The notes under the pieces were generated by a model. It was not told the origin of the DNA. It searched no databases and saw only the letters and a list, made by a program, of their open reading frames with translations. A stretch of 64,000 nucleotides of DNA, from positions 1-64,000 of the forward strand of contig JBFMBP010000113.1 in the NCBI GenBank assembly GCA_040755155.1, written 5' to 3'. Below, one piece after another: positions 9,357-17,817 of this stretch (its first letter is position 1; every line of letters starts with the position of its first letter). Origin of the DNA: Candidatus Omnitrophota bacterium (GTDB lineage Bacteria; Hinthialibacterota; Hinthialibacteria; Hinthialibacterales; Hinthialibacteraceae). Position numbers and translations under genes: made by a program.

Positions 9357-9390
9357 GGTGGGCTGCGCTTCGCTTTGAGCCCACCCTACG
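9357..9390 (-). repeat. REP-like hairpin, copy 2
   Basis: ggtgggctgcgcttcgcttt followed by gagcccacc and ctacg: same sequence as copy 1 with one or two changes, opposite orientation. Together the two copies bracket the 9134-9345 antitoxin remnant. Confidence 0.8.
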
Positions 9391-9412
9391 AAGTTGCTAA
9401 ACTCCATCCAAT

Positions 9413-11374
9413 TCACCCTTCCCCCACCCCAAACTTCACATACCCCGCCTTCTCCAAAAAGGTAAACCAAGCGGGGATGCACTCGCGGTAGCCTCTTGCG
9501 TCCAGATGAACCAGGCGTTCGATTTCGGCGATGGTTCGCTCTCCATCCGCCAGCCACCAGGCGAGGATGAAAGGCAGGTTGCAGCGCGGCGAGCGTTTTA
9601 TCGGCGTCGTCCATTGATCGTAGGGCAGGGGATCGAGCATGATGGTTCCGATGACGCCTTCCACCCGCTTCGGCTTCCTTTCGTCCTCCACCGTTTTTTC
9701 CAGCGGCTGTATATCGGACGCTTCCTTGCCCATCTCCGCTCCCCGCGCTTCCAGGCGGGCGCGAATCAGCGCCAGCGCCGAGTCGCCCAGGTCGTTGAGC
9801 GATCCCAGCAGTTCGTGGACGCTGTCCCATTCCGGCGCCGAGGCGGCGTCTTTGACCAGCCGTTCCAGCGATTGCAATCCTTTCGATTCCAAACTGGTGC
9901 GCAAGGGAAAATGGCGCATAGCTTCCGTGAGGATTTCCTTGATATCCGCCAGACCATCCGCCTTGGCGGCGCGGTCGAGAAAATACTGAACGTCTTCCTG
10001 AAAAATTTCCTGCGAAAAGGCGTAATTCCAATAAGCCAGATGCGGCATATCCGCCGCCCCGGCGCTGGCGGCCAGGTAGAGAACCGATGCCGCCGCCGCC
10101 GTCAAGTCGATGCAGGAGCGGCGATCCACGGCATCGAGAATGTCGGCGCTGGTATATTTGCATTCCGCTTCCGTCCCGCCATGCAGCCAGGCGGTAGGAA
10201 CGCCGATGGCTGGATCGTTGAAGAATACGTCCGCCAAAAGCGAGAAGGGGCGCTTTTCCATGAATCGCTGCGGCCGCCATTCCTGCAGATAATTCCGGCA
10301 AATGTTCCAAACCAGGCCGTTGACGAAATGGCGTTGGGCGGAAGTGGTGGGATGCAGCGTCCAGCGGCACCAAGCGCGGTCGGGATTGCCCGCGCCCGTT
10401 TCCAGACAGAGCGCGCAGAGCGTTTTTTGCAAATGCACCTTGCCGTCGTGGGCGAAGGCGATGGAGCCGTATAGCTTGGGAGCGAAGAGAAACCGGATCG
10501 TCCGCTTAGGACGGGGCAGAACGTTCTTTTCGATTTTGGATTGCAAGAGTCGGCAGGCTTCAAGCAGCGATGCGGCGCCGACGGCGTTGTAGTTGGCGCC
10601 GGGACCGAAGAGAGGCGTTATAACGAGAACCTCCTGCTCGCCCGGCTCGCCGGGAATGGAAGCGTGGATGAACGGCAGAATCCCGGCGGATAATTCGGAT
10701 TTAATAACGGCCTTGATGCGCACGGTCTGGCCGTCCGACATGGTCTTGAGGTCTTCCGCCTGCGTGGGCTTTATGGCGATGGCGATGACGGGCTTTTCGT
10801 TTTCCCGCGTTCCCCAGCCGCCAGAAAGGTCCGTGTTGGAGCCGATCCATTGCGTATCGGAGCGCGACTCGTTGGGCAGCCAACCGCTGAGCACTCCAAC
10901 GGCTTCGCCTTTGGCCGCCGCGCGCCTAACGTCTTGAAAACGGCCTTGCGTCAAAATCCACTTTCCCTTAACGTCCATCGTCTCTAAGCGTGCGGGATCG
11001 TCCACGACGATGAGATCGGCCTCAATCCCCTCCTCGCCGGTGGGCGGCGACCACATGCCGATGCACAAAGGCGTCTCCTCGCGTCGGCAGAGAACAATCG
11101 GCATGGGCGAAACGACTTCCACCACGGCTTCCTGGCAATTCCAGGCCAACGGCATGATGGCGTCGCCGAATCCGGACTTGCCGTCCGCAGGCAGATCGAC
11201 GCATTCGCTTTGCACGCCGTATTCGTTGAAGCATTGCAAAATATGCTCGGCGGCGTCGTTGTAATTCTTGAAATTAGACCAACGGTTCCATTCCCATAGT
11301 TTCTTGGCGTTCTCCAACACGGCGTCGGCGGATAAGGACTGCACGAAGGTTTTATACAGGTTGGGAAGATTCAC
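9413..11374 (-). CDS. M28-fold aminopeptidase-like protein lacking metal ligands
   Basis: 653 residues, no signal peptide. The middle resembles peptidase family M28 with a PA-like inserted domain (about 80-235). The segment VLVITPLFGPGANYNAVG (about 249-266) lines up with the family's AHxDS...GANDNASG, but the metal-binding His/Asp and the Asp of DNAS are replaced (TP, and Tyr261). The usual EE before GS is replaced by APKLYGS (298-304). The peptidase site therefore looks dead. The C-terminal 90 residues look like a small helical domain. Its start overlaps the end of dnaG by 23 bases, implying translational coupling. A regulatory or binding role is more likely than proteolysis. Confidence 0.65.
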   Translation of the reverse strand: MNLPNLYKTFVQSLSADAVLENAKKLWEWNRWSNFKNYNDAAEHILQCFNEYGVQSECVDLPADGKSGFGDAIMPLAWNCQEAVVEVVSPMPIVLCRREETPLCIGMWSPPTGEEGIEADLIVVDDPARLETMDVKGKWILTQGRFQDVRRAAAKGEAVGVLSGWLPNESRSDTQWIGSNTDLSGGWGTRENEKPVIAIAIKPTQAEDLKTMSDGQTVRIKAVIKSELSAGILPFIHASIPGEPGEQEVLVITPLFGPGANYNAVGAASLLEACRLLQSKIEKNVLPRPKRTIRFLFAPKLYGSIAFAHDGKVHLQKTLCALCLETGAGNPDRAWCRWTLHPTTSAQRHFVNGLVWNICRNYLQEWRPQRFMEKRPFSLLADVFFNDPAIGVPTAWLHGGTEAECKYTSADILDAVDRRSCIDLTAAAASVLYLAASAGAADMPHLAYWNYAFSQEIFQEDVQYFLDRAAKADGLADIKEILTEAMRHFPLRTSLESKGLQSLERLVKDAASAPEWDSVHELLGSLNDLGDSALALIRARLEARGAEMGKEASDIQPLEKTVEDERKPKRVEGVIGTIMLDPLPYDQWTTPIKRSPRCNLPFILAWWLADGERTIAEIERLVHLDARGYRECIPAWFTFLEKAGYVKFGVGEG

Positions 11375-13178
11375 TGGTATTTCCCTTTCTATTCGAGAAG
11401 ATCATTTCGTTCATTGCTTGCAATACTTTTTGGGGATCGCCGCCCGCTTGGCGCACGATCTCTTCGCGGCGGCGCTTTTCGGCTTCATCCCGCAAACACT
11501 TCAGCGTTTCGTCATGGACTTTGCGCAGGTCTTTTTCCTTGCCGGGAAGCGGCTCCGCTTCCGCAATGGCGAGAAAGGCCGATAAATCCTTGTTTTCCGG
11601 AAACAGCGCATCGAGCTGCGCCGCGCCGCTCTTGCCGGACAGTTTGGCCTCTTTCATCAAAACGATCAATAAAGCATCCAAGGAAGATCGTTCGAAAAGC
11701 GCATTTAAAAGCGGAGGAATTTCCTTATGCAATTCGTCCTCGGAGAACAAAGGCGGCCTCTGCGCCGATTCCATCCCATCCGGCGTAATCAAGCCTTGAT
11801 GAAACGCCAGCAGGCGGATCAGCGATTCCTTGGCGCACTGAAGCGGCGTCTTCTTGGCAACCGCCGCGGGAGCGGCTTCTTGCGATGCGTTCGTTTTGTA
11901 AATGCTTTGTTGCAATTTCTGTTGAATGGAGGCTTCCAGCGCCGCGATTTCGCTGCCGATTCTCACGGCGATGGCTTGAATATAATCTTTGCGGATAAAT
12001 CCGTCGGGAATACGCGCCACGAGCGGCAGCATGAACTCCACAATTTCGCTTTTGCCCTGCGGCGAGGCGGGATCGCGCCCCTGCAATCCCAAATTCAAAT
12101 AGAATTCGAATCCATCCACAGCCTTGTCGAGCAGCCGCTGCAACGCCTCGGCGCCTTCCGCCTTGATGAAATCGTCGGGATCCAAACCTTGGGGCAACAC
12201 GGCCGTGCGCACCGGCAATCCCAATTCGAAAAACGTCTCCACTCCCTTTTTCGCGGCGTTGATCCCGGCGTTATCGCCGTCGTAAAGCAGCGTAAAGCGG
12301 TTTGTATAGCGCTTGAGAATGTTCAAATGCTCCTTGGTCAACGCCGTACCCAAACTGGCGACGGTTTGGACGAATCCATGAATATGCAGCGAAATAGCGT
12401 CCATATAGCCTTCGACGAGGATGGCGCCCCGCTCCTTGAGAACGCTTTTGGCCTGATCCAACAAATACAGCACTTTGGATTTATTGAACAGCGGCGTGTC
12501 GTTGGTGTTGAGATATTTCGCCGGATCGTCGGAACTCATAGCGCGTCCGCCAAAGGCGATGGTTCGCCCCAGCGTATTTCGGATGGGAAACATGACGCGG
12601 TTGCGAAAACGGTCGTAATAGCCGCTGCCCTGCTGTCGGGGAATCGTCAGTCCCAATTCTTCCTGTACTTTTTCGGGGATGTTTCTTTGTTTTAACGCAA
12701 GATAGAGGCTGTCCCAGGCGTCCGGCGCAAAGCCAATGCCGAAGCGTTTGATAGATTCCGGCGTCAAACCGCGCGATTGGACGTATTCGGACGCCTTGGC
12801 GTTGGCGGGAAGCCATTTGGCGAAGAGTTGAGCCGCCATATCCATGACCTGGAAGCGGTCGATCTCCTCGTGCACCCGCTTGGGGCCGTCGGATTCGATG
12901 CGGATGCCTAGCTTTTGCGCCAGATGCCGCCGCGCTTCCCCATACGTCAGGTTTTCCATCGCCATAAGGAAGTCGATGGCGTTGCCCCCCTTGCCGCAGC
13001 CGAAACAATGAAAAAATCCTCGGTCGGGATGGACGTGAAACGATGGCGTTTTCTCTTTATGAAAAGGGCATAAACCGATGAACCGTCCCCCCTTGTTCTG
13101 CAAATGAACGTAATGGGAAACGATCTCCACGATATCCGCTTTATCGAGAATCTCTTCCTTAACCCGATCCAAAGCCAT
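11352..13178 (-). CDS. dnaG: DNA primase
   Basis: 608 residues, standard DnaG size. The N-terminal CHC2 zinc finger has Cys37, His40, Cys58 and Cys61 (CPFH...CFGC). The RNA polymerase core follows, then the Toprim domain with ILVEGYMDAISL and LYDGDNAG, which bind catalytic magnesium. The C-terminal part should contact the DnaB helicase. DnaG makes RNA primers at the replication fork. The usual neighbour rpoD is absent; instead the M28-like gene overlaps its 3' end. GAGG lies nine bases before the ATG. Confidence 0.97.
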   Translation of the reverse strand: MALDRVKEEILDKADIVEIVSHYVHLQNKGGRFIGLCPFHKEKTPSFHVHPDRGFFHCFGCGKGGNAIDFLMAMENLTYGEARRHLAQKLGIRIESDGPKRVHEEIDRFQVMDMAAQLFAKWLPANAKASEYVQSRGLTPESIKRFGIGFAPDAWDSLYLALKQRNIPEKVQEELGLTIPRQQGSGYYDRFRNRVMFPIRNTLGRTIAFGGRAMSSDDPAKYLNTNDTPLFNKSKVLYLLDQAKSVLKERGAILVEGYMDAISLHIHGFVQTVASLGTALTKEHLNILKRYTNRFTLLYDGDNAGINAAKKGVETFFELGLPVRTAVLPQGLDPDDFIKAEGAEALQRLLDKAVDGFEFYLNLGLQGRDPASPQGKSEIVEFMLPLVARIPDGFIRKDYIQAIAVRIGSEIAALEASIQQKLQQSIYKTNASQEAAPAAVAKKTPLQCAKESLIRLLAFHQGLITPDGMESAQRPPLFSEDELHKEIPPLLNALFERSSLDALLIVLMKEAKLSGKSGAAQLDALFPENKDLSAFLAIAEAEPLPGKEKDLRKVHDETLKCLRDEAEKRRREEIVRQAGGDPQKVLQAMNEMIFSNRKGNTSESSQPV

Positions 13179-13281
13179 TTCCTTGCACCTCTAACAGGAT
13201 AGTATCCTACCGCCGGCATGGCGGGGATTCCAGAGGGTTGGGGATTTCGCCGAATCGGCTTTAAAGCGTTGGGAAGCCTTC

Positions 13282-13320
13282 AAAAAAACGGGACGAAGCA
13301 CAGCAAACAAGCTTCGTCCC
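13282..13320 (-). terminator. Rho-independent terminator of the sigma/anti-sigma operon
   Basis: On the minus strand GGGACGAAGC and GCTTCGTCCC form a perfect ten-base stem (arms 13311-13320 and 13290-13299) followed by GTTTTTTTG. It lies 26 bases beyond the stop of the anti-sigma-like gene and before dnaG. Confidence 0.9.
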
Positions 13321-13346
13321 TATGAGCAGTAAACGGTTTCTTTGGA

Positions 13347-14300
13347 TCAATCCGCCGGCGCAGGATACGGCAGGGAAATCTTTACAAGATTGTACCCTTC
13401 GGGCGGATCGAGACTGAAAAGCGATTCGTTTAGGACGGGATTGAATTCGAAATTGGAGAACGCGATTTTTACATTTTCCGCTTTAAGAGGATGGCCGTGA
13501 GGATTAGGCCCTGCCAGGCCGGGCATAACCATGGCGAAGCCTTGCATTCCATTCACTTCCTTGACGACCCGCACTGGCAGGCCGGTTTCGACGTTCGCCC
13601 ATACCGTCGTCGTCTCGTCGTCCTTGCGCACGCGGAAACAAACGGCGGCTTGCCCGTCCGTTACGCCGATGTCCAACACTTCTTCTGCGCCGTCCTGGAG
13701 AAGGCGCATCTCTTCCACGAAATTGATATTGGATTCCTGGCTGGGTTGGCTGGAATAATCGAATATCGCGGCGCGTTTCAAAAAGGGAAGCATGTGCAGA
13801 ATTTGGCGGCTTTGAGAATCGATGATGGAAATCTCCATCTGCGGTTCCCTATTCGTTCTATTCCAATTGGGAAAAAAGTCATCGTATCGAATCACTCGCA
13901 TCCGCCCTTGACCGTTATATATCTGTCGCATGGATACGGGAAATCCTCCCGGCCCTTCGATGACAACGTCGCAGGCGTATGTCCGGACTGTTTGCATCTT
14001 TTCCAAGACATCGGCGAAAACCATTCCTCTTTTATAACTGCCTAAATTGAATCCCAAGATAAATGTCAAAATCAACGCGGCGAAAAGGGCGGCGAACGCC
14101 CAACGCCGGGGGAGGGACAATCGAAAGCTCTTTTCCTTCGCCAATGATGGCGTTCGTCTTCCGCCTTGAATCATTTTCCTCAAACGGGAATGAGCCGCCT
14201 GCCATTGTTCCTCCTCTGGAACATCGCCGCGGACGGAGTCGATCCACTTTTGCAGAAATTCCAGATCGGGATCGCTATGATTTATGGGCGAATCGGACAT
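13347..14300 (-). CDS. Membrane-anchored anti-sigma-like protein with LolA/RseB-like sensor domain
   Basis: 317 residues. A cytoplasmic N-terminal region of about 65 residues is followed by one membrane segment (RRWAFAALFAALILTFILGF). The periplasmic part resembles the LolA/RseB lipoprotein-binding fold, ending with ESLFSLDPPEGYN, a common C-terminal signature of such domains. No zinc-binding HxxxCxxC motif is present in the N-terminus. It directly follows and overlaps an ECF sigma gene, so an anti-sigma role is the natural reading. The ATG at 14300 is preferred because AAAGGA lies nine bases upstream; an ATG nine bases earlier abuts that site. Confidence 0.72.
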   Translation of the reverse strand: MSDSPINHSDPDLEFLQKWIDSVRGDVPEEEQWQAAHSRLRKMIQGGRRTPSLAKEKSFRLSLPRRWAFAALFAALILTFILGFNLGSYKRGMVFADVLEKMQTVRTYACDVVIEGPGGFPVSMRQIYNGQGRMRVIRYDDFFPNWNRTNREPQMEISIIDSQSRQILHMLPFLKRAAIFDYSSQPSQESNINFVEEMRLLQDGAEEVLDIGVTDGQAAVCFRVRKDDETTTVWANVETGLPVRVVKEVNGMQGFAMVMPGLAGPNPHGHPLKAENVKIAFSNFEFNPVLNESLFSLDPPEGYNLVKISLPYPAPAD

Positions 14301-14881
14301 GGATCGCATTCCTTTCCCGGATGGATGCTGTTTTCGGATTTCGATCCGTATTCTTGCGGAAGCAGCGATGGTTGCAGAATTTCCCGCAGGCGCTGGCGGG
14401 CGCGGTGCAGAACAACGCCTACGAGAGTCGTATTCAAATCCAACTGCGCAGCGATTTCCTCGTAGGAGAGTTCTTCGAAATAGCGCAGGGCGAAAATTTG
14501 CGCTTCGCGTTCGGAGAGCGATTGCAATGCTTGGCGTAGTAGCGCCGCCATTTGTTTCTGCTCCGCCAGCCGATGGGGATTGTATTCGGCTGGAGCGGCT
14601 AATTGTTCGAACGATTCGGTGTTTTCGCTTCTATGTAACCGATCCCGGCGTAAAAAATCCACGGCGCAACGCACTGCCATTACGCGCAAATAAGCCCCCC
14701 ACTCTCTTACGGCGTCCGAGCGCAAAAGAGAGCCGTCCGTTCTCAACAGTTTCAAAAAAACGTCCTGGAGAACGTCTTCGGCGTCATCGGCGTCGCCAAG
14801 AATCCGGTAAGCCGCCGTATAAACCATGCGGCCATGCCGCTCGGCCAATTCCGCCGCGAAGTCTTCGCGATTAGCCGCCAT
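14282..14881 (-). CDS. ECF-type RNA polymerase sigma-70 factor
   Basis: 199 residues. Region 2 shows YTAAYRILGDADDAEDVLQD (the -10 binding helix and core contact). Region 4 shows LSEREAQIFALRYFEELSYE and EIAAQLDLNTTLVGVVLHRA, a helix-turn-helix for the -35 element. There is no region 1.1 or 3, as expected for group 4 sigma factors. Its 3' end overlaps the membrane anti-sigma-like gene by 19 bases, and both end in one terminator. It probably drives an envelope-related regulon; the target promoter is not identifiable here. Confidence 0.93.
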   Translation of the reverse strand: MAANREDFAAELAERHGRMVYTAAYRILGDADDAEDVLQDVFLKLLRTDGSLLRSDAVREWGAYLRVMAVRCAVDFLRRDRLHRSENTESFEQLAAPAEYNPHRLAEQKQMAALLRQALQSLSEREAQIFALRYFEELSYEEIAAQLDLNTTLVGVVLHRARQRLREILQPSLLPQEYGSKSENSIHPGKECDPCPIRP

Positions 14882-14959
14882 TATTCAACCATAGCGTATT
14901 TGCCAAACTGTTTGTTCTTGGCGATATTCGCCGGGATTCCCGATGAAAACAATAAAACC

Positions 14960-15079
14960 GAGAGTGCGAAATTCTTGAATCCTTGATCGCAGGTCTATAT
15001 GAATCAATAAGTTACGGAGTTTGCAGTGTTTGATAACTTATTAAATTCAATGCGTTTAAGTCAAGAATTTCGCACTCTC
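14960..15079. repeat. 120-bp MITE-like palindromic element
   Basis: GAGAGTGCGAAATTCTTGA at 14960-14978 is repeated as an exact reverse complement at 15061-15079. Inside, AATAAGTTA and TAACTTATT form a second perfect nested arm pair, so the whole element can fold into a long interrupted hairpin. There is no open frame. It lies between the ECF sigma gene and the terminator of the 811-residue exported protein. Confidence 0.7.
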
Positions 15080-15152
15080 TCAAATTTATAATGTTCTTAT
15101 TATTATGACGGATTCCACGCTTAATTTCTTACGAAAATTTTTGCAGAACCAT

Positions 15153-15180
15153 AAAAAAAGGGGACCGGTAAGGGTCCCCT
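15153..15180 (-). terminator. Rho-independent terminator of the 811-residue protein gene
   Basis: On the minus strand AGGGGACC-cttacc-GGTCCCCT is followed by TTTTTTT. It lies 29 bases after the stop codon at 15209. Confidence 0.92.
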
Positions 15181-15208
15181 CATTGAGATTTATATATGAA
15201 CCAAACGA

Positions 15209-17644
15209 TTAATACAGCATATAATCTAGAACGGCGACTTTCTCGCCTGGTTCCAGAACGGCGTCGATGTCCAACGCTGGATCGGTGGTTATAGCGATCC
15301 AATCCACTTTGGAACTCGTTTCGCGGGAATGCCAGCTGAGGGTATGCGCGCCCGCGGTCAACTCGAAGGGACGCGGTTCGCCGGTAACGTCCCAGAAGCG
15401 TCCGCCTTCTATATATGTCTGATACCAGCGCCGTTCGAACTGTCCATTCCCCGATATCTGATAACCGTACTTATCGTCAGGCGCCATGCCTAGGAATGTG
15501 ACGTCGAATCCAACGAAGAAAGAGTCGCTGTTCGAATCTTCGCCCCGGCATTTTGCGAAAATATAATAAGTTCCCGTTTGCAGTACGTTGAGTTTAAACG
15601 TGAGTTCCTGATCGGTTAATAAACTATTCGCTTGTCCCGACGAAAGGCTCTCTACGCACAATTGAGTTACTAACGACATATCGGGACGGACGGCCAAACT
15701 GCCCGAAAAGGCGCTTGGCGTTTCCGCTTGCAGGAAGACGGTGTCGGTTCCGATATCGAAAGGCTTGACGGCAAGTTGGAAATTCAGCGTAGTCGGAATG
15801 TATTGATTCCCGCCAACCGCGATCGAATATTCGTTGGTTTGATCCGTCAACGTTCCCGCAAAAACGCCGACAATATCGCCTTCTTTGGGCGCAGCCGTAT
15901 AGGAAAGGGTGGAGTTTTTCGCTGCTGGAACAGTCCAGACAATCTTTCCGTCTTGCATAACGGCCGTTCCCATGTTGCCTGTCAGATTCGTTATCGTCCA
16001 ACCTGCTGGAGGCGTTTCTTCGATGACAACATTGGGAGTTGAACCACTCTTTACAGCAAGGTTGATCTTCACGTTGACTGGACCTGTAACTTTGTTTTCC
16101 ATAGCGGGCAATACGCGCGACGCTCCCGCGAATTGGTCGAGTTCTTGAAATGAAGCGTAGGCGAAACTGCCGTTGGAGGTGACGGCGAGCCAATCGATGC
16201 TGGCGTCATCCTCGCGGTTGCCGATAAAAAGCGTATGTTCGCCTGCCGTAAGGTCAAAGGGACGGGGATTCAGGTTCGGGTTGACGGAACTCACCCAGCG
16301 AGTTTGGAACGCCTTGGCGCTGTTGATATTCCAGCGCGACGAATCGTCGCCCGCTGGAAGACCGTCCACGGAGAAATGGAAAGAGTCGCTGTTGCCGTCT
16401 TCGCCGCGAACGGAGGCAAAAAGGTAATACGTCCCCGCTTCCGCTACATTAATGTTAAATGTCAATACATTGGCCGCCGATGAATTGACGGACATCGCCG
16501 TAATGCCGGTGCGGGTTCGGGGATCGATCACCAATCCCCATGAACCTTCCTGCCACACTTCGCCGCTTTCGGCTTGGATGAGCGTGATGAAATTCTTATC
16601 CACGGGATACGGCGCCGTTCTGGCTTCGAAAACCGGCGCTTTCGGCAAGACGGCGTCGCCGCCGATATAGCTGGCGCCGATGATCCCATCGGTAAAGGTT
16701 CCCTGCCAGGAACCGAACGATCCAATCTTCAGATCGTAAGTCATTGTCGCTTGTCCCGATAAGCCGGTCAGAATCCATGAGACGCTGCCATTAGGATTAA
16801 TATTGAATTCCCCCGCCGAGACCGTGATGTTAGACGGTTTCGAACCAACAGGGAAAATTTCCGTAACCGTGGCATCGGAAACTTGCCCCGAACGAGCGCT
16901 GGCGGTTAAGGTTATGGAACTGAGATTCGCGCCTTTTTGCAATTGATCCGTGGGCAGTTTACGCACGACGGTCAAGGGATATTCCTCGATCGAAACATCG
17001 GTAAATTCCCACATGCCCAGTCCGTCCGCCTGCATCGCCGACGCCGCCAGGCCGACGTAGACGGGATCGCTCATAGGAACGACTTCCGTCCGGATCAAAA
17101 CTTTGGCGCCCGCCGTGTTGATAGTGTAATAGCGGAAGGTGTTTCCATTTTTCTCCAACCGCAGCGGCCCCGTATGATTGTCCGTCAAGCCCCCCGGTTC
17201 GGGATCGCCATCCGTTTTGGTGGCGCCGCCTTTCATGGAGCGAAAGGTAGGATAAACGGAAGAATCCAACGAGCCTGTTCCTCTTATCGCCGCGGCCGTC
17301 GTCATCATTAACGAGGCTTGCACGGAATCGCCGTCAAGAGATTGCCGCACCATCACTCCGCCCCAGCCTAAGTCCAAGGGAAGAGGCGCGGCCTGGATAA
17401 CGAAATCGCCGGTCATCTTCTTGAATACGAAATGAAACTGATCGTTCGTCGTTCGGTAGCCAATGCTCGCCCCGACGGCGTCTACTTCGTATTTCCCGGC
17501 GCTGAAAGTGGCCAGACCGGGGATATTCGGATCGCCGACATCGAGATGATCTTCGAAGATGCCGAGGGGTACCTGCGCCGCTAACGGACAGACGATAACG
17601 GCCAGAAACCCAATAAGACAAAATACTTGTTGAGTGAATCGCAT
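15209..17644 (-). CDS. Exported multidomain protein: LamG/DUF1349-like plus two CBM6-like modules
   Basis: 811 residues with a signal peptide ending near LAAQ. Residues about 27-230 look like a concanavalin-type (DUF1349-like) domain. Two similar modules follow, about 350-500 and 645-800, each with an AES/AET opening, GTYYLFA(S/K)(V/C)RGEDGNSDSF or close, RPFDLTAGEHTL and a terminal (I/V)DW(L/I)A(V/I)T: a carbohydrate-binding (CBM6-like) layout. DUF11-like beta domains precede each. The C-terminus is AVLDYMLY, comparable to two other exported proteins here. GGGAGGAA precedes the ATG. It is probably a secreted or cell-surface polysaccharide-binding protein; no catalytic motif is seen. Confidence 0.78.
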   Translation of the reverse strand: MRFTQQVFCLIGFLAVIVCPLAAQVPLGIFEDHLDVGDPNIPGLATFSAGKYEVDAVGASIGYRTTNDQFHFVFKKMTGDFVIQAAPLPLDLGWGGVMVRQSLDGDSVQASLMMTTAAAIRGTGSLDSSVYPTFRSMKGGATKTDGDPEPGGLTDNHTGPLRLEKNGNTFRYYTINTAGAKVLIRTEVVPMSDPVYVGLAASAMQADGLGMWEFTDVSIEEYPLTVVRKLPTDQLQKGANLSSITLTASARSGQVSDATVTEIFPVGSKPSNITVSAGEFNINPNGSVSWILTGLSGQATMTYDLKIGSFGSWQGTFTDGIIGASYIGGDAVLPKAPVFEARTAPYPVDKNFITLIQAESGEVWQEGSWGLVIDPRTRTGITAMSVNSSAANVLTFNINVAEAGTYYLFASVRGEDGNSDSFHFSVDGLPAGDDSSRWNINSAKAFQTRWVSSVNPNLNPRPFDLTAGEHTLFIGNREDDASIDWLAVTSNGSFAYASFQELDQFAGASRVLPAMENKVTGPVNVKINLAVKSGSTPNVVIEETPPAGWTITNLTGNMGTAVMQDGKIVWTVPAAKNSTLSYTAAPKEGDIVGVFAGTLTDQTNEYSIAVGGNQYIPTTLNFQLAVKPFDIGTDTVFLQAETPSAFSGSLAVRPDMSLVTQLCVESLSSGQANSLLTDQELTFKLNVLQTGTYYIFAKCRGEDSNSDSFFVGFDVTFLGMAPDDKYGYQISGNGQFERRWYQTYIEGGRFWDVTGEPRPFELTAGAHTLSWHSRETSSKVDWIAITTDPALDIDAVLEPGEKVAVLDYMLY

Positions 17645-17761
17645 AATATTCCTCCCAGTAATGTAATGGTTTTTATATTTTATATTCCATTAGGAGAAAA
17701 AATGGAAGTAAAAAATCACTTTTTTTGTTATCGCGTTTCAATGGAATATCTTCAAAAATGA

Positions 17762-17789
17762 AAGGGCGGTTCGAACAAAAACCGCCCTT
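17762..17789 (-). terminator. Rho-independent terminator of the DUF1080 gene
   Basis: AAGGGCGGTT and AACCGCCCTT form a ten-base perfect stem, followed on the minus strand by TCATTTTTG. It is 28 bases past the stop codon at 17818. Confidence 0.85.
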
Positions 17790-17817
17790 GGATTCTATTA
17801 GTTTTTCCATGCCAGGA

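Noticed and set aside
9297-10373. Minus-strand frame of about 358 codons overlapping the M28-like gene
   Set aside because: Low-complexity Gly/Arg-rich product in another frame of a real gene; only its last codons (HILRKIAQEKKNV) may be a relic of a toxin gene.
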